A stretch of 64,000 nt of DNA, from contig CAZWZH010000040.1 of the NCBI GenBank assembly GCA_964638775.1, positions 1 through 64,000 of the forward strand, in the 5' to 3' direction. The position numbers and the translations under genes are program-made. Shown here in pieces: positions 36,217-44,250 of this stretch. The DNA comes from Azophilus sp964638775. Lineage in GTDB: Bacteria > Pseudomonadota > Gammaproteobacteria > Pseudomonadales > Azotimanducaceae. Under the pieces are notes generated by a model. It made no database searches and had not been told where the DNA came from. It was given only the letters and a program-made list of their open reading frames with translations. The stretch's first letter is position 1. Every line of letters begins with the position of its first letter.

Positions 36217-36345
36217 GCGTGTGCCTTGCTTCCCGCCACGAAAGATCGACACCGCGCAGCAGTCCGTGACGACTGCAGCAAGCGGCACAGACCATTGCAT
36301 TGAAATGCCAATCGGTTTGAACTCACTGAGCGACTCCTTGTCGGG

Positions 36346-37782
36346 CTAGTAATAGAACTCATTGGCAAGTTGCCGCGCGGTCTCCGTCGGCCCCCTGGCG
36401 ACGCTGGCCGTCGATGCCAGGGCCTGCGTGGCCGATACGATTCGCGGTGTTACCACGATAATGAGTTCCACGGACCGGTCCCGTTCGCTGGTGTTGCGGA
36501 ACAGGGCCCCCCAGACGGGAATGTCCCTGAGCAGCGGTATGCCGGCCTCGGTGCTCGTGGTGCTGCGCCGGTACAATCCGGCGATGGCGATGGACTCCCC
36601 GTCCCCGAGTTCAACGGTGGTGGACGCAGACCGTTCGTTGATATTGGGCACGACAGTGCCGGCTATGGTTGCGCCGCCGGCGGCAACTTCCCGAATGCGG
36701 GGCTGGACGGTGAGCGAAATCTGATCGGTGTCCAGCACCGTGGGTGTGAAACTCAGGCTGACGCCGGTCTGCCGATACTCCGTGCCGACCGTCCCCCGGT
36801 CGGTTATCGTCGGCACCGGGATCTCCAGGCCGGAAAAGAACTCCGCCGGCTGGCCGCTGACGGTGGTGAGATTGGGGCGCGCATGGACGACGGCAAGGCC
36901 GTTTTCCGCCAGGGCTTCCAGGAACATCGTGGCGCGATACCGATCGTTCCGAAACAGCTCCGAATGAGACAGGACGATTCCGCCTTCGCCGCCGCGCTCG
37001 GAATTGACGACCGCCAGTTCACTGGTTTCGTTGACGAACCGGGGGGTATCTCCAACCTGCCCATCCGGCCCGACCGGATAGAAGAGGACATCCTGTTCAA
37101 GCACATTTGCGATGCTGAGCGCGCCCGTTCCCAACCGCGTACCGGTCCCAGTCAACCAGGTTCTCAGTGGACTTTCAAACGGATTGAGGTCGACAGACCA
37201 GTCGATTCCCAGCGTCTGCGATACGTTGCGCGATACCTCGGAAATCAGCACCTCGAGGTTGACCTGCGCCGGGCCGTCAATCCCGATCGCATCGACGACG
37301 GGCGTCTCGCCGGACACCGCCCGAATGCCGCGGAGTACCCGCTCCGCTTCCGAGGGACTCTTCGCGGTGCCGCTGACAAACAATGAGTTGCCCACCGGGT
37401 CCACATGAATGGGCGCATCTTCGCCGGCAATGCGGGACACCACGGTCTGTGCCTGCTCGGATTGAGCACTGACGCGAACACGAAAGGCCGCCAGCAGTTC
37501 GCCCACGGTGTCGAATACGCTCAGGGAGGTGACCCCGACAGCATGACCCAACACGAACAGCGTTTCCTTGTTCAGAACCTCGACGTCCGCGGTTTGTGGA
37601 TTGGCGACAAAGGCCGTCCCGATCTCCGCGGGAAATTCGAGGGTGAGTGAACTGCCCGGCGCCAGTTCGATGGTCTCAACCGGCGGCGTCGCGTTCGCCA
37701 ACGTGCATGAGACGACCAGCAACCATGCCGCCAGCGACCAGCGGCAACGATTGCGGCGGGAATTTCGTCGAGTTTCTTTCAC
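36346..37782 (-). CDS. cpaC: Flp/Tad outer-membrane secretin CpaC (RcpA)
   Basis: A 478-residue secretin that forms the outer-membrane pore for the Flp pilus. It has a signal peptide (SLAAWLLVVSCTLANA), then an N domain typical of CpaC (IELAPGSSLTLEFPAEIGTA, VANPQTADVEVLNKETLFVL). BON/secretin N-terminal repeats precede the secretin domain (VVHARPNLTTVSGQPAEFFS, YRQTGVSLSFTPTVLDTDQI). The start is GTG at 37782, which overlaps the cpaB stop as GTGA; the frame is open further upstream, but that region has no signal peptide. The C-terminal lip region is complete. Confidence 0.93.
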   Translation of the reverse strand: MKETRRNSRRNRCRWSLAAWLLVVSCTLANATPPVETIELAPGSSLTLEFPAEIGTAFVANPQTADVEVLNKETLFVLGHAVGVTSLSVFDTVGELLAAFRVRVSAQSEQAQTVVSRIAGEDAPIHVDPVGNSLFVSGTAKSPSEAERVLRGIRAVSGETPVVDAIGIDGPAQVNLEVLISEVSRNVSQTLGIDWSVDLNPFESPLRTWLTGTGTRLGTGALSIANVLEQDVLFYPVGPDGQVGDTPRFVNETSELAVVNSERGGEGGIVLSHSELFRNDRYRATMFLEALAENGLAVVHARPNLTTVSGQPAEFFSGLEIPVPTITDRGTVGTEYRQTGVSLSFTPTVLDTDQISLTVQPRIREVAAGGATIAGTVVPNINERSASTTVELGDGESIAIAGLYRRSTTSTEAGIPLLRDIPVWGALFRNTSERDRSVELIIVVTPRIVSATQALASTASVARGPTETARQLANEFYY

Positions 37783-38795
37783 GTATCCACCGCCACCCTC
37801 GCTTCTCCGCCGCCCCCGCGGATGATTCTCACCGGAGCCTCGGCCGGCGGCGGCGGTGGCTCGGGGTTCACCAGCACTTCGCTCAGGCGCACGGGTCGCC
37901 GGTTCTCGCCGTCGTACCATGGCGCTGAATTGACACTGCGCATTGCCAGGGTCAGCCGCCCCGTATTGACCGCGAGGGCGACCCGCTCCGCATCGGCGGG
38001 CAACAGTTCGAGCGTATAGTTTTCGCCTGCGGGTTGCGCCACGGGCTCGATGGCTCCGGCCTTGGTGAGGCTGACTTTCCCATAGCGCCCCAGCGAGTAG
38101 ATCGTAGAACCCACCGCCAGCACGCGAACGTCGCGAACAATGGCTTGCGCGAGCGCTTCCGCCGCCTGTTGCGCCGACACCATGATCACATCCACCCGGT
38201 CTCCGGGATAGATGATGTTCGCGCTCGTCGTGGCCCGGTCGACCTCAACGGTGACCGCCCGCATTCCCGGCGCAAGAACGGCGCCGATGAAGCCGGGGCC
38301 GCCGGGGGTGATGATGCCGTCCCACCCGATTGGCGTTCCGGCCGCGTACGTGCGGCGGGTGACCGAACCGAGAACGGCCTGCAGCGGAACCGCGTCCTGC
38401 AATACGACCATGTTGAGGTCGATCGGCTCGACCCACTCCCGCCACTCAACCAGTTCGGAAGTCAGCATGACGCCGGACCTGAGATCGCGCGTAGCGAGGA
38501 GCAGGTTTGGATATACAGGAGGACTCTCCACAGGCTGTTGCGCCGAGCGGTCGCCCGAATCGCCAATCTCCCCTGGCGCTGCCGTTTCGGTATCCGGCGC
38601 TACCGCTACGGTGTCCGGCGCTCCCGTTGCGGATTCCTGCACTGCAATGGGAGGTTCAGCCGGCTGGGGAGCGTCCCCGGCAAACAGGCTCTGGACCCCC
38701 AACCACGCCAATCCCGCGATGACCAACGCAAGAACTGCGGGAATCGCCTTGCTGCGTCTGAACGAGCCAATGTCCAGCAAGTCTCTAAGCGCCAT
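37779..38795 (-). CDS. cpaB: Flp/Tad pilus assembly protein CpaB (RcpC)
   Basis: A 338-residue protein with one N-terminal membrane helix (IPAVLALVIAGLAWLGVQSL), an acidic Ala/Pro linker, then a SAF-type domain (LLLATRDLRSGVMLTSELVE) and the CpaB beta domain (RAVTVEVDRATTSANIIYPG, DRVDVIMV). CpaB works with the secretin in the periplasm. The tail is Gly/Arg-rich. It overlaps cpaC by 4 nt, so the two proteins are coupled. Confidence 0.92.
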   Translation of the reverse strand: MALRDLLDIGSFRRSKAIPAVLALVIAGLAWLGVQSLFAGDAPQPAEPPIAVQESATGAPDTVAVAPDTETAAPGEIGDSGDRSAQQPVESPPVYPNLLLATRDLRSGVMLTSELVEWREWVEPIDLNMVVLQDAVPLQAVLGSVTRRTYAAGTPIGWDGIITPGGPGFIGAVLAPGMRAVTVEVDRATTSANIIYPGDRVDVIMVSAQQAAEALAQAIVRDVRVLAVGSTIYSLGRYGKVSLTKAGAIEPVAQPAGENYTLELLPADAERVALAVNTGRLTLAMRSVNSAPWYDGENRRPVRLSEVLVNPEPPPPPAEAPVRIIRGGGGEARVAVDT

Positions 38796-38820
38796 CGTTA
38801 CTCACGCTTTTCTTCGTGCC

Positions 38821-39297
38821 TTAAGCGCCGCCCGAGGCGAAAGCGCGCGCGATCAGCAGTACCGAGGCGGGGGGCACCATTGCCCAGGCGAACGGAATGC
38901 CGCGTGTGCGGAAATCTCCACCGCGCAAGATCAAGGCCAACGCAACAAGCACAAGCCCCAGCACGGCGGTCGAAAGCAGCCACAGCCAGATATCGTTCGG
39001 TCCCAACCATAACGCCAATACGCCCAGGAGCTTTCCGTCGCCGCCGCCAAGCCAGCCGGCACGGTGAAAACCGTAGCCCAGCGCCAGACCCGCAGCGCCA
39101 CAGCCAAGGGAGCCCCAAGACGCCGTGATGAAAGGCTGGCCGGCAAACAATGCGCCCACTACCCATAGCAACAGCAGTCCACCTGTGAGCCAATGGGGAA
39201 TCTGCCGATGGAACCCGTCGGTAAACAGGGCGAACATCGCCAGAACGGCGGCGCCCCCCATCGCGAAGCTACCCGGACCCGCGGTCAGGTTGATCAT
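38821..39297 (-). CDS. tadV: Flp prepilin peptidase TadV (CpaA)
   Basis: A 158-residue aspartic prepilin peptidase of the A24 family with four to five membrane helices. The two catalytic aspartates are visible: D27 in FTDGFHRQIPHW and D87 in GGGDGKLL. It processes the Flp pilin and the TadE-type pseudopilins. The start at 39297 (MINLTAGPG) follows GAGG about 10 nt upstream; the eight extra residues at 39321 are less likely. It lies 133 bp downstream of the pilin gene, with a small hairpin between them. Confidence 0.9.
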   Translation of the reverse strand: MINLTAGPGSFAMGGAAVLAMFALFTDGFHRQIPHWLTGGLLLLWVVGALFAGQPFITASWGSLGCGAAGLALGYGFHRAGWLGGGDGKLLGVLALWLGPNDIWLWLLSTAVLGLVLVALALILRGGDFRTRGIPFAWAMVPPASVLLIARAFASGGA

Positions 39298-39354
39298 CAG
39301 CGCAACACCTCGCCCCTGCACGCCTCAGCGCGTTGCATGCTCGACCGGGGTTGC

Positions 39355-39377
39355 TGCGGTCACCTGCGCCGACCGCA
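39355..39377. promoter_or_regulatory. Hairpin between pilin and prepilin peptidase genes
   Basis: Inverted repeat TGCGGTC / GACCGCA with a 9-nt loop, in the gap after the Flp gene. It has no T-tract, so it is not a strong terminator. It could stabilise the pilin message or reduce read-through into the assembly genes, a common way to make far more pilin than machinery. Confidence is low. Confidence 0.35.
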
Positions 39378-39430
39378 CCAGTCAGCCTGCATGTGTGGCT
39401 GAAACTGGCGGGCGTGCTTTGGCGGGCGGA

Positions 39431-39637
39431 TTACGTCTTCAACTGTTTTTGCGTGGTCTCGATCTGGGTCTTCAGATCTTCGAACATCTTATCAAAAGCG
39501 CCACCCAACACGCCCGCGCCCGCAGCCACAATTGCGATCACAGCAACCACGATAAGAGCATATTCGACGGTGGACACGTCTGTCCGGTCTTCAATGTAGG
39601 CAAGAATGCGACGCAACAGCTTTCCCGATCGCTTCAT
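39431..39637 (-). CDS. flp: Flp pilin with an atypical processing site
   Basis: A 68-residue prepilin: basic leader MKRSGKLLRRILAYIEDRTD, then VSTVEYALIVVAVIAIVAAG and a short tail ending QIETTQKQLKT. Flp prepilins are normally cut at G|X4-E-Y. Here Glu and Tyr are at +5 and +6, but the -1 residue is Asp (D|VSTVEY) instead of Gly. This is the only Flp-type gene in the window, so it is presumably functional. The tail has several Thr residues that could carry O-linked sugar. GGGGA lies 6 nt before the ATG. It opens the minus-strand tad operon. Confidence 0.92.
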   Translation of the reverse strand: MKRSGKLLRRILAYIEDRTDVSTVEYALIVVAVIAIVAAGAGVLGGAFDKMFEDLKTQIETTQKQLKT

Positions 39638-39984
39638 ATTCGGTCCCCAAATTTTGGATAAGCGGGCAGACCAGCTCGGAATTCGTCTGATGAACGTTTC
39701 TGCCAACCGCTCTAATTTTATTCAACCAAACCGAGAATGCAACTCTCGCAAGGCATCGTCCGGGACGGATTGTGCGGGTATCGTCACCAAAGGGTCGGGT
39801 CTTGATCCGGCTACCGGAAACAGGCTAGCGTCTATGCGCATTCGGCAGAAACACCGAATGCCTGACGCCTAAATACCGTCAAGCGCATTGAATTCAACCT
39901 TGAACGAGCGGGGAACCGGACATTGACGTCGAAAGGCTTGCTGCAGGTTTGGCCGGGTTGCCGCCGCAACGTTTCGCGAGAGAC
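39638..39984. other. Divergent intergenic region between pilin and GT-C genes
   Basis: These 347 bp lie between the flp start (minus) and the first GT-C glycosyltransferase start (plus). The candidate flp promoter is at 39715-39742. The plus-strand half shows no clear promoter and no other reading frame. Confidence 0.5.
39715..39742 (-). promoter_or_regulatory. Candidate sigma-70 promoter for the flp operon
   Basis: On the minus strand TTGCAT (39742-39737) and TAAAAT (39720-39715) are 16 bp apart. Transcription would start about 70 nt before the flp start codon. Both boxes are imperfect matches, so this is a suggestion only. Confidence 0.35.
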
Positions 39985-41736
39985 ATGAAAACGCCCCCGG
40001 GGGTTCCCGCGGTGCGCCGCGCGGCCGCACTGGTTCGAAGCGCAGCGCTCCTGGCGGCGCACCCGGCTCTCGCCCACGCCTCCCTGGTCGGGCTCACCTT
40101 GCTCGCGTTCCTTGCCGTGTTGGTATGGGGTGGCTGGGTATGGGACGACCTCCATTACGTCTACTTCAACCCGCGCCTGCTCGACGGTGCAGGGCTGCGC
40201 GCCATCTGGTTCGACCCGGGCAAGCCGGAGGATCCGTTCACGGAACCCCTGGCCGAGCGGGACGTGTACTGGTGGCCGCTGCTCTATTCGAGCTTCTGGC
40301 TGGAGCGCTGGTTGTGGGGCGGCTTTCACGCCGGTGGGTTCCATGCGACCAATATCGCCATTCACTGCGTCAACGCCTGCCTCGTCCTGGTGTTGCTGCG
40401 GCGCTTCAAGGTGCCGGGCGCCTGGCTCGCAGCCCTGTTGTTCGCGGTTCATCCGGGGCAAATGGTGACGCCGGCACTGGTAATGGGGCGCAAGGAGCTG
40501 GTGGCGTGCCTGTGCGTGCTGCTGGCCCTGATGGCCTGGTTTTCGCCCCAGCACCGGCAGGAGGCCGTCGCCCGGTGGAGCATTGCGGTCGTCAGCCTGC
40601 TGGTGGTGGCGGGCAGCCTGTTCAAAACTCAAGCAGCGGTGATTCCGGGCGTACTCGCGGTGGTCCACTGGTGGCAGGGTGGGCGCTTTACGGCGGCGTT
40701 CTGGGTGCGTCTCGCGCCGGTGGCCGTCGTTTCGGCGCTGATGGCCGGGTTCGCCTGGTACCTCATGGCCGTGGCGAGCCATTCGAACATTTTCGACTTC
40801 ACGATCATCGAACGTCTACTGATTGCCGCGCGCTCCCTGTGGCTGCACGGATGGCTGTCGTTGGTGCCGGCCGATGGGGCGCTCGGCTTCTGGCGCTGGG
40901 AGGTGTCGGCAACCGATCCCTTGGGCTGGTTGGCGCTGGCCGGTTGCGGCCTGTGCCTGGCCGCACTGTGCCGTCATGCGCCCAAAAACCGGGTGCCGCT
41001 GGCTGCGGCGCTGTGGTTTGTGGTAGGCCTGTCGCCCGTGCTCGGGCTGCTCGACCACCACGCCATGGGGGTTTCGTTCGCGTTTTCCCGGCACAGGTAC
41101 CTGTCGTCGATCGCCCCGATCGCCTTGGTTGCCGGCTGCGCGACGGTTTGGCTGAGGGCGCGCCCGAGGCCCCGCGAACGGCGCCTCGGGTGGATCGCTG
41201 CAGCGTGCTTCGTAGCCTGGTGTCTGGTGACCGATTGGCGCTATGCCGTGGCCTTCACGAAACCCTCCTCCTGGTGGACGGAAATGGTTCGGCACGAGCC
41301 GGACTGGGACCAGGTGCAAAGCACCTTGGTCGCCTCCCTGGCCCTCGAAGGCCGCCATGAGCAGGCCATTGCCATTGCGCGGCGGAACCTGGACCGGGTT
41401 CCGGGCAGCTTGCGATTCCGATGGGATCTCGGGTATGCCCACGCGGTGGCCGGCAATCGGGCCATTGCGATGGCGGAGTACCAATCGGTGGTCGATGCCC
41501 TGCTCGCCGACCCCTCGCTGGTGCAAACGGACGAGCGCCTCTGGCGGCGCGAGCATCAATTTCACTCGCCGCTTTCGAAAGCGGATGCATTCTATTTGCA
41601 CTACTCTTTCGGGCTGCTTTTGTCGTGCGCTCGCCAGCCGGCCGATGCAGCGCATCAGCACCGGCTGGCCAGGGCCCTGTACCCGGACGCCAACTTTGAG
41701 CAGGCATTCGGAAGCGATGATCCCCATGGCTGTTGA
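39985..41736 (+). CDS. GT-C membrane glycosyltransferase-like protein (TMTC-like)
   Basis: A 583-residue polytopic protein. The first luminal/periplasmic loop has WDDLHYVYFN with the acidic pair expected of GT-C enzymes, followed by FHATNIAIHCVNACLVLVLL and LLFAVHPGQMVTPALVMGRK. These match TMTC-type O-mannosyltransferases and related bacterial proteins. The C terminus is a soluble TPR-like part (EGRHEQAIAIARRNLDRVPG, AIAMAEYQSVVD). GT-C enzymes use polyprenyl-phosphate sugars, and the neighbouring DprE1/DprE2/UbiA genes would supply such a donor. The ATG at 39985 is used; a TTG 12 codons upstream is possible. The last bases overlap the next gene. Confidence 0.72.
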   Translation: MKTPPGVPAVRRAAALVRSAALLAAHPALAHASLVGLTLLAFLAVLVWGGWVWDDLHYVYFNPRLLDGAGLRAIWFDPGKPEDPFTEPLAERDVYWWPLLYSSFWLERWLWGGFHAGGFHATNIAIHCVNACLVLVLLRRFKVPGAWLAALLFAVHPGQMVTPALVMGRKELVACLCVLLALMAWFSPQHRQEAVARWSIAVVSLLVVAGSLFKTQAAVIPGVLAVVHWWQGGRFTAAFWVRLAPVAVVSALMAGFAWYLMAVASHSNIFDFTIIERLLIAARSLWLHGWLSLVPADGALGFWRWEVSATDPLGWLALAGCGLCLAALCRHAPKNRVPLAAALWFVVGLSPVLGLLDHHAMGVSFAFSRHRYLSSIAPIALVAGCATVWLRARPRPRERRLGWIAAACFVAWCLVTDWRYAVAFTKPSSWWTEMVRHEPDWDQVQSTLVASLALEGRHEQAIAIARRNLDRVPGSLRFRWDLGYAHAVAGNRAIAMAEYQSVVDALLADPSLVQTDERLWRREHQFHSPLSKADAFYLHYSFGLLLSCARQPADAAHQHRLARALYPDANFEQAFGSDDPHGC

Positions 41737-43990
41737 GCGTAGCGCACCGCTCATGACGCAGGCCGTTGCGGCGGTCTGGCGCGACCGGCGATGGCGGCGG
41801 CCGGCGGCCCTTGCACTCTGTCTGGCACCTTGGGTGGCGCTTTTGGCCTGGCATACCAGCCTCTCCTGGTTCCTGACGGACGACGCCTTCATCAGCTTCC
41901 GCTACGTACGCAACCTGCTCGAAGGCCACGGCCTGGTGTTCAACGCGGGCGAGTACGTGGAGGGATACTCCAATTTCCTCTGGGTGCTGGAACTGGCAGC
42001 GATGTGGGGGCTGTTCGGACTGCGCCCGGAGCAGGCGGCGCCTTGGCTGTCGGTGGTGTACACCGCGGGAACCCTGGCAGTTGTGTTGTGGTGGGCAGCG
42101 CGCGCTTCGGCGTTGCGCAACCGGCGCTTGGCGGCCTGGATGGCTGTGGGGCTCCTGTGTGGTAGCGCCACCTTCGCGGCTTGGACCTCGGGTGGTGGGC
42201 TGGAGACCCGGCAGTTCACTTTCTTCGTCGCGCTCGCCGTGGTCTGCCTGCTGCTCAACGGGCGGGACCGCCGTGGCCTTGCGGTAGCTTCGTTCGCTTT
42301 GGCCGCTGCCGCCTACACCCGCCCGGAAGGACTGTTGATCGCCGCCTGTTGCTTTGCGTGGTACGCGGCTGCCACAGTGGCCTCCGGACAACGTTGGGAC
42401 GGGCGCCACCTCGCTTGCCTGGTTGCGCCGTTCGTGGCGCTGGTAGCCGCCCACTTCCTGTTCCGTTACGCCTACTATGGCGAGTGGCTGCCCAACACCT
42501 ACTACGCCAAGCACGTACGTCCCTGGTACGAGGCGGGATTCCGATACCTCTGGGCGGCGACCCTGGCGACCGGGCTCTACTTGCTTCTACCTCTCGCGCT
42601 TGCTGCGCTTCGGCGTTCCTGGCGATCGCGCCGGGATCTCGCCTATGCGCTGCCGCTGCTTTGCGTTGCCGCGCACATGGCCTACATCCTGCGCATCGGC
42701 GGCGACCATTTCGAGTACCGCCCGCTGGACTTCTACTGGCCGCTTTTGGCCATTCCAGCGGCCCACGGGATCCTGGGCTTGGCGGATTCGATTGGGCGTG
42801 CTATCTCGAGCGCTCCGCGTCGTCGGGACGGTCGGATTCGAGCGGTGGCCGTCGCTTTCTTCCTGCCTGTCCTGTTCTATTGCACCGTGGTGCAGAGCAC
42901 CTTCCTGTACTTCCGGACCCTGGATCTAGCAGATCGACCTCTGATCAGGCATGCCATAGCCCTCTCCTTGGGGATGGCACCAGGAACGCAAGCCCTGTTT
43001 GCGATCTCCAATGATCTGATTTCCGGATTGGCGCCACGTTTGAATGGAGTGAACGTAACTTTTCATCGGGACTACGCAACCGCCCGGATCCGCGACTGGT
43101 CACCTTACGAGCACGTCCCCCGCGAGGCGATTCCGGAAGACGCGGTCGCGGCCGTTCCCGGCATTGGCATTTCGTCCTTCTATGTACCCGCTCTCAGGGT
43201 GGTGGACATCTTTGGCTTGACTGACGCCGCAATAGCGCGAAACCCAACGACACGCCCCAACCAGCGCCGCGTAATTGCGCACGACCGCGTTCCTCCCCCC
43301 GGATATCTGGAGCGGCGCAGGGTCAATTTCCAGCCACAGCCCCTTGCCGGGAGCGCCCGGGTCGCACTCGCCCGCACTCGCTATACCGTGCAGGTCGGCC
43401 CCGATCTGTGGATGCCGTTCGACGCAGCGGACCACGAATGGGTGCTTGATCGTTTCGATGGGCGACTGGTTCTGACTGCAAAGGACGTTGACGGAGTCCG
43501 CGTCATCAGCGATTTCGAGGGAGGATTGGACGGTTGGCAACCCAGCAACGATGGCATTCGGAGCCATGACCTGATTGCGGACCCATCACACTCACATGGC
43601 GGTAGCAGCTATCAATCGAGCCGCTGGTTGCTGACCAGCTATCATCCCGACCACGAGTCAGCCGCAATCGCGACGGCTCGCTCACCCTTGTTCACGGCGG
43701 ATCCAGACGACTGCCTCGGCTTCCTCATTGCCGGCACCAATAGCGAGCGCACCGGCCTGCGGTTATTGGCGAGTGGCGTCGAGGCCAAGGTCTGGCACGT
43801 GGATTCCGGGGTTTGGCGGGGCTGGTGGCGCGCCAGCAATTTCTATTTTGCAACCTATCGGCTCGCGGATGTCGCCGATGCTTCGCTGCAACTGGAACTG
43901 TTCGACGACGATGTGAGCGGCTTCATTCTGTTGGATCACGTAACGCTGATACGTGCTGAAGGCGACCATTGTGTTGGAGAAGGCTCTTGA
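41717..43990 (+). CDS. GT-C arabinofuranosyltransferase-like protein with C-terminal jelly-roll domain
   Basis: A 757-residue protein. The N-terminal half is polytopic with the GT-C motif FLTDDAFISFRYVRNLLEGH, then GLVFNAGEYVEGYSNFLW, as in AftB-type arabinofuranosyltransferases and their bacterial relatives. YYGEWLPNTYYAKHV is also typical. The soluble C-terminal part (about residues 600-757: FEGGLDGWQPSNDG onward) looks like a beta-sandwich carbohydrate-binding module, which AftB-like proteins usually lack. It overlaps the upstream GT-C gene by 20 bp and probably shares its transcript. The donor would be decaprenyl-phosphate-type arabinofuranose; the acceptor is unknown. An ATG at 41726 is an alternative start. 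Confidence 0.72.
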   Translation: MIPMAVERSAPLMTQAVAAVWRDRRWRRPAALALCLAPWVALLAWHTSLSWFLTDDAFISFRYVRNLLEGHGLVFNAGEYVEGYSNFLWVLELAAMWGLFGLRPEQAAPWLSVVYTAGTLAVVLWWAARASALRNRRLAAWMAVGLLCGSATFAAWTSGGGLETRQFTFFVALAVVCLLLNGRDRRGLAVASFALAAAAYTRPEGLLIAACCFAWYAAATVASGQRWDGRHLACLVAPFVALVAAHFLFRYAYYGEWLPNTYYAKHVRPWYEAGFRYLWAATLATGLYLLLPLALAALRRSWRSRRDLAYALPLLCVAAHMAYILRIGGDHFEYRPLDFYWPLLAIPAAHGILGLADSIGRAISSAPRRRDGRIRAVAVAFFLPVLFYCTVVQSTFLYFRTLDLADRPLIRHAIALSLGMAPGTQALFAISNDLISGLAPRLNGVNVTFHRDYATARIRDWSPYEHVPREAIPEDAVAAVPGIGISSFYVPALRVVDIFGLTDAAIARNPTTRPNQRRVIAHDRVPPPGYLERRRVNFQPQPLAGSARVALARTRYTVQVGPDLWMPFDAADHEWVLDRFDGRLVLTAKDVDGVRVISDFEGGLDGWQPSNDGIRSHDLIADPSHSHGGSSYQSSRWLLTSYHPDHESAAIATARSPLFTADPDDCLGFLIAGTNSERTGLRLLASGVEAKVWHVDSGVWRGWWRASNFYFATYRLADVADASLQLELFDDDVSGFILLDHVTLIRAEGDHCVGEGS

Positions 43991-44250
43991 CCGAGTGTCT
44001 CTCGTTGGACAATCCCTGACATGAGGCTCCTGTCGCTCAAGGATTCAGTCCCTCGAGCGCCGACGAACACACCATAACCAATGACCGTCAGCGTAACCGC
44101 ATCGACCAACAAGACAATAGCGAGATTTTCCGGTATGACCGCGCAGGACGTTTTCATTCGAGTGCTATGGCCGAAACCCTATATGCGTCGAATATAGCAG
44201 ACGGCAACCATGCGCTCATTCCTGCCCGGGGCATGGGGCCGACATCCAGT

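Noticed and set aside
41243..41716. Upstream in-frame extension of the second GT-C gene
   Set aside because: It lies inside the first GT-C gene in another frame. The conserved N-terminal GT-C part starts after 41717.
43936..44157. A 73-codon minus-strand frame with one hydrophobic stretch
   Set aside because: It overlaps the GT-C gene by about 55 bp, lacks a good ribosome-binding site and has no similarity I can name. The space after the convergent genes is ordinary.
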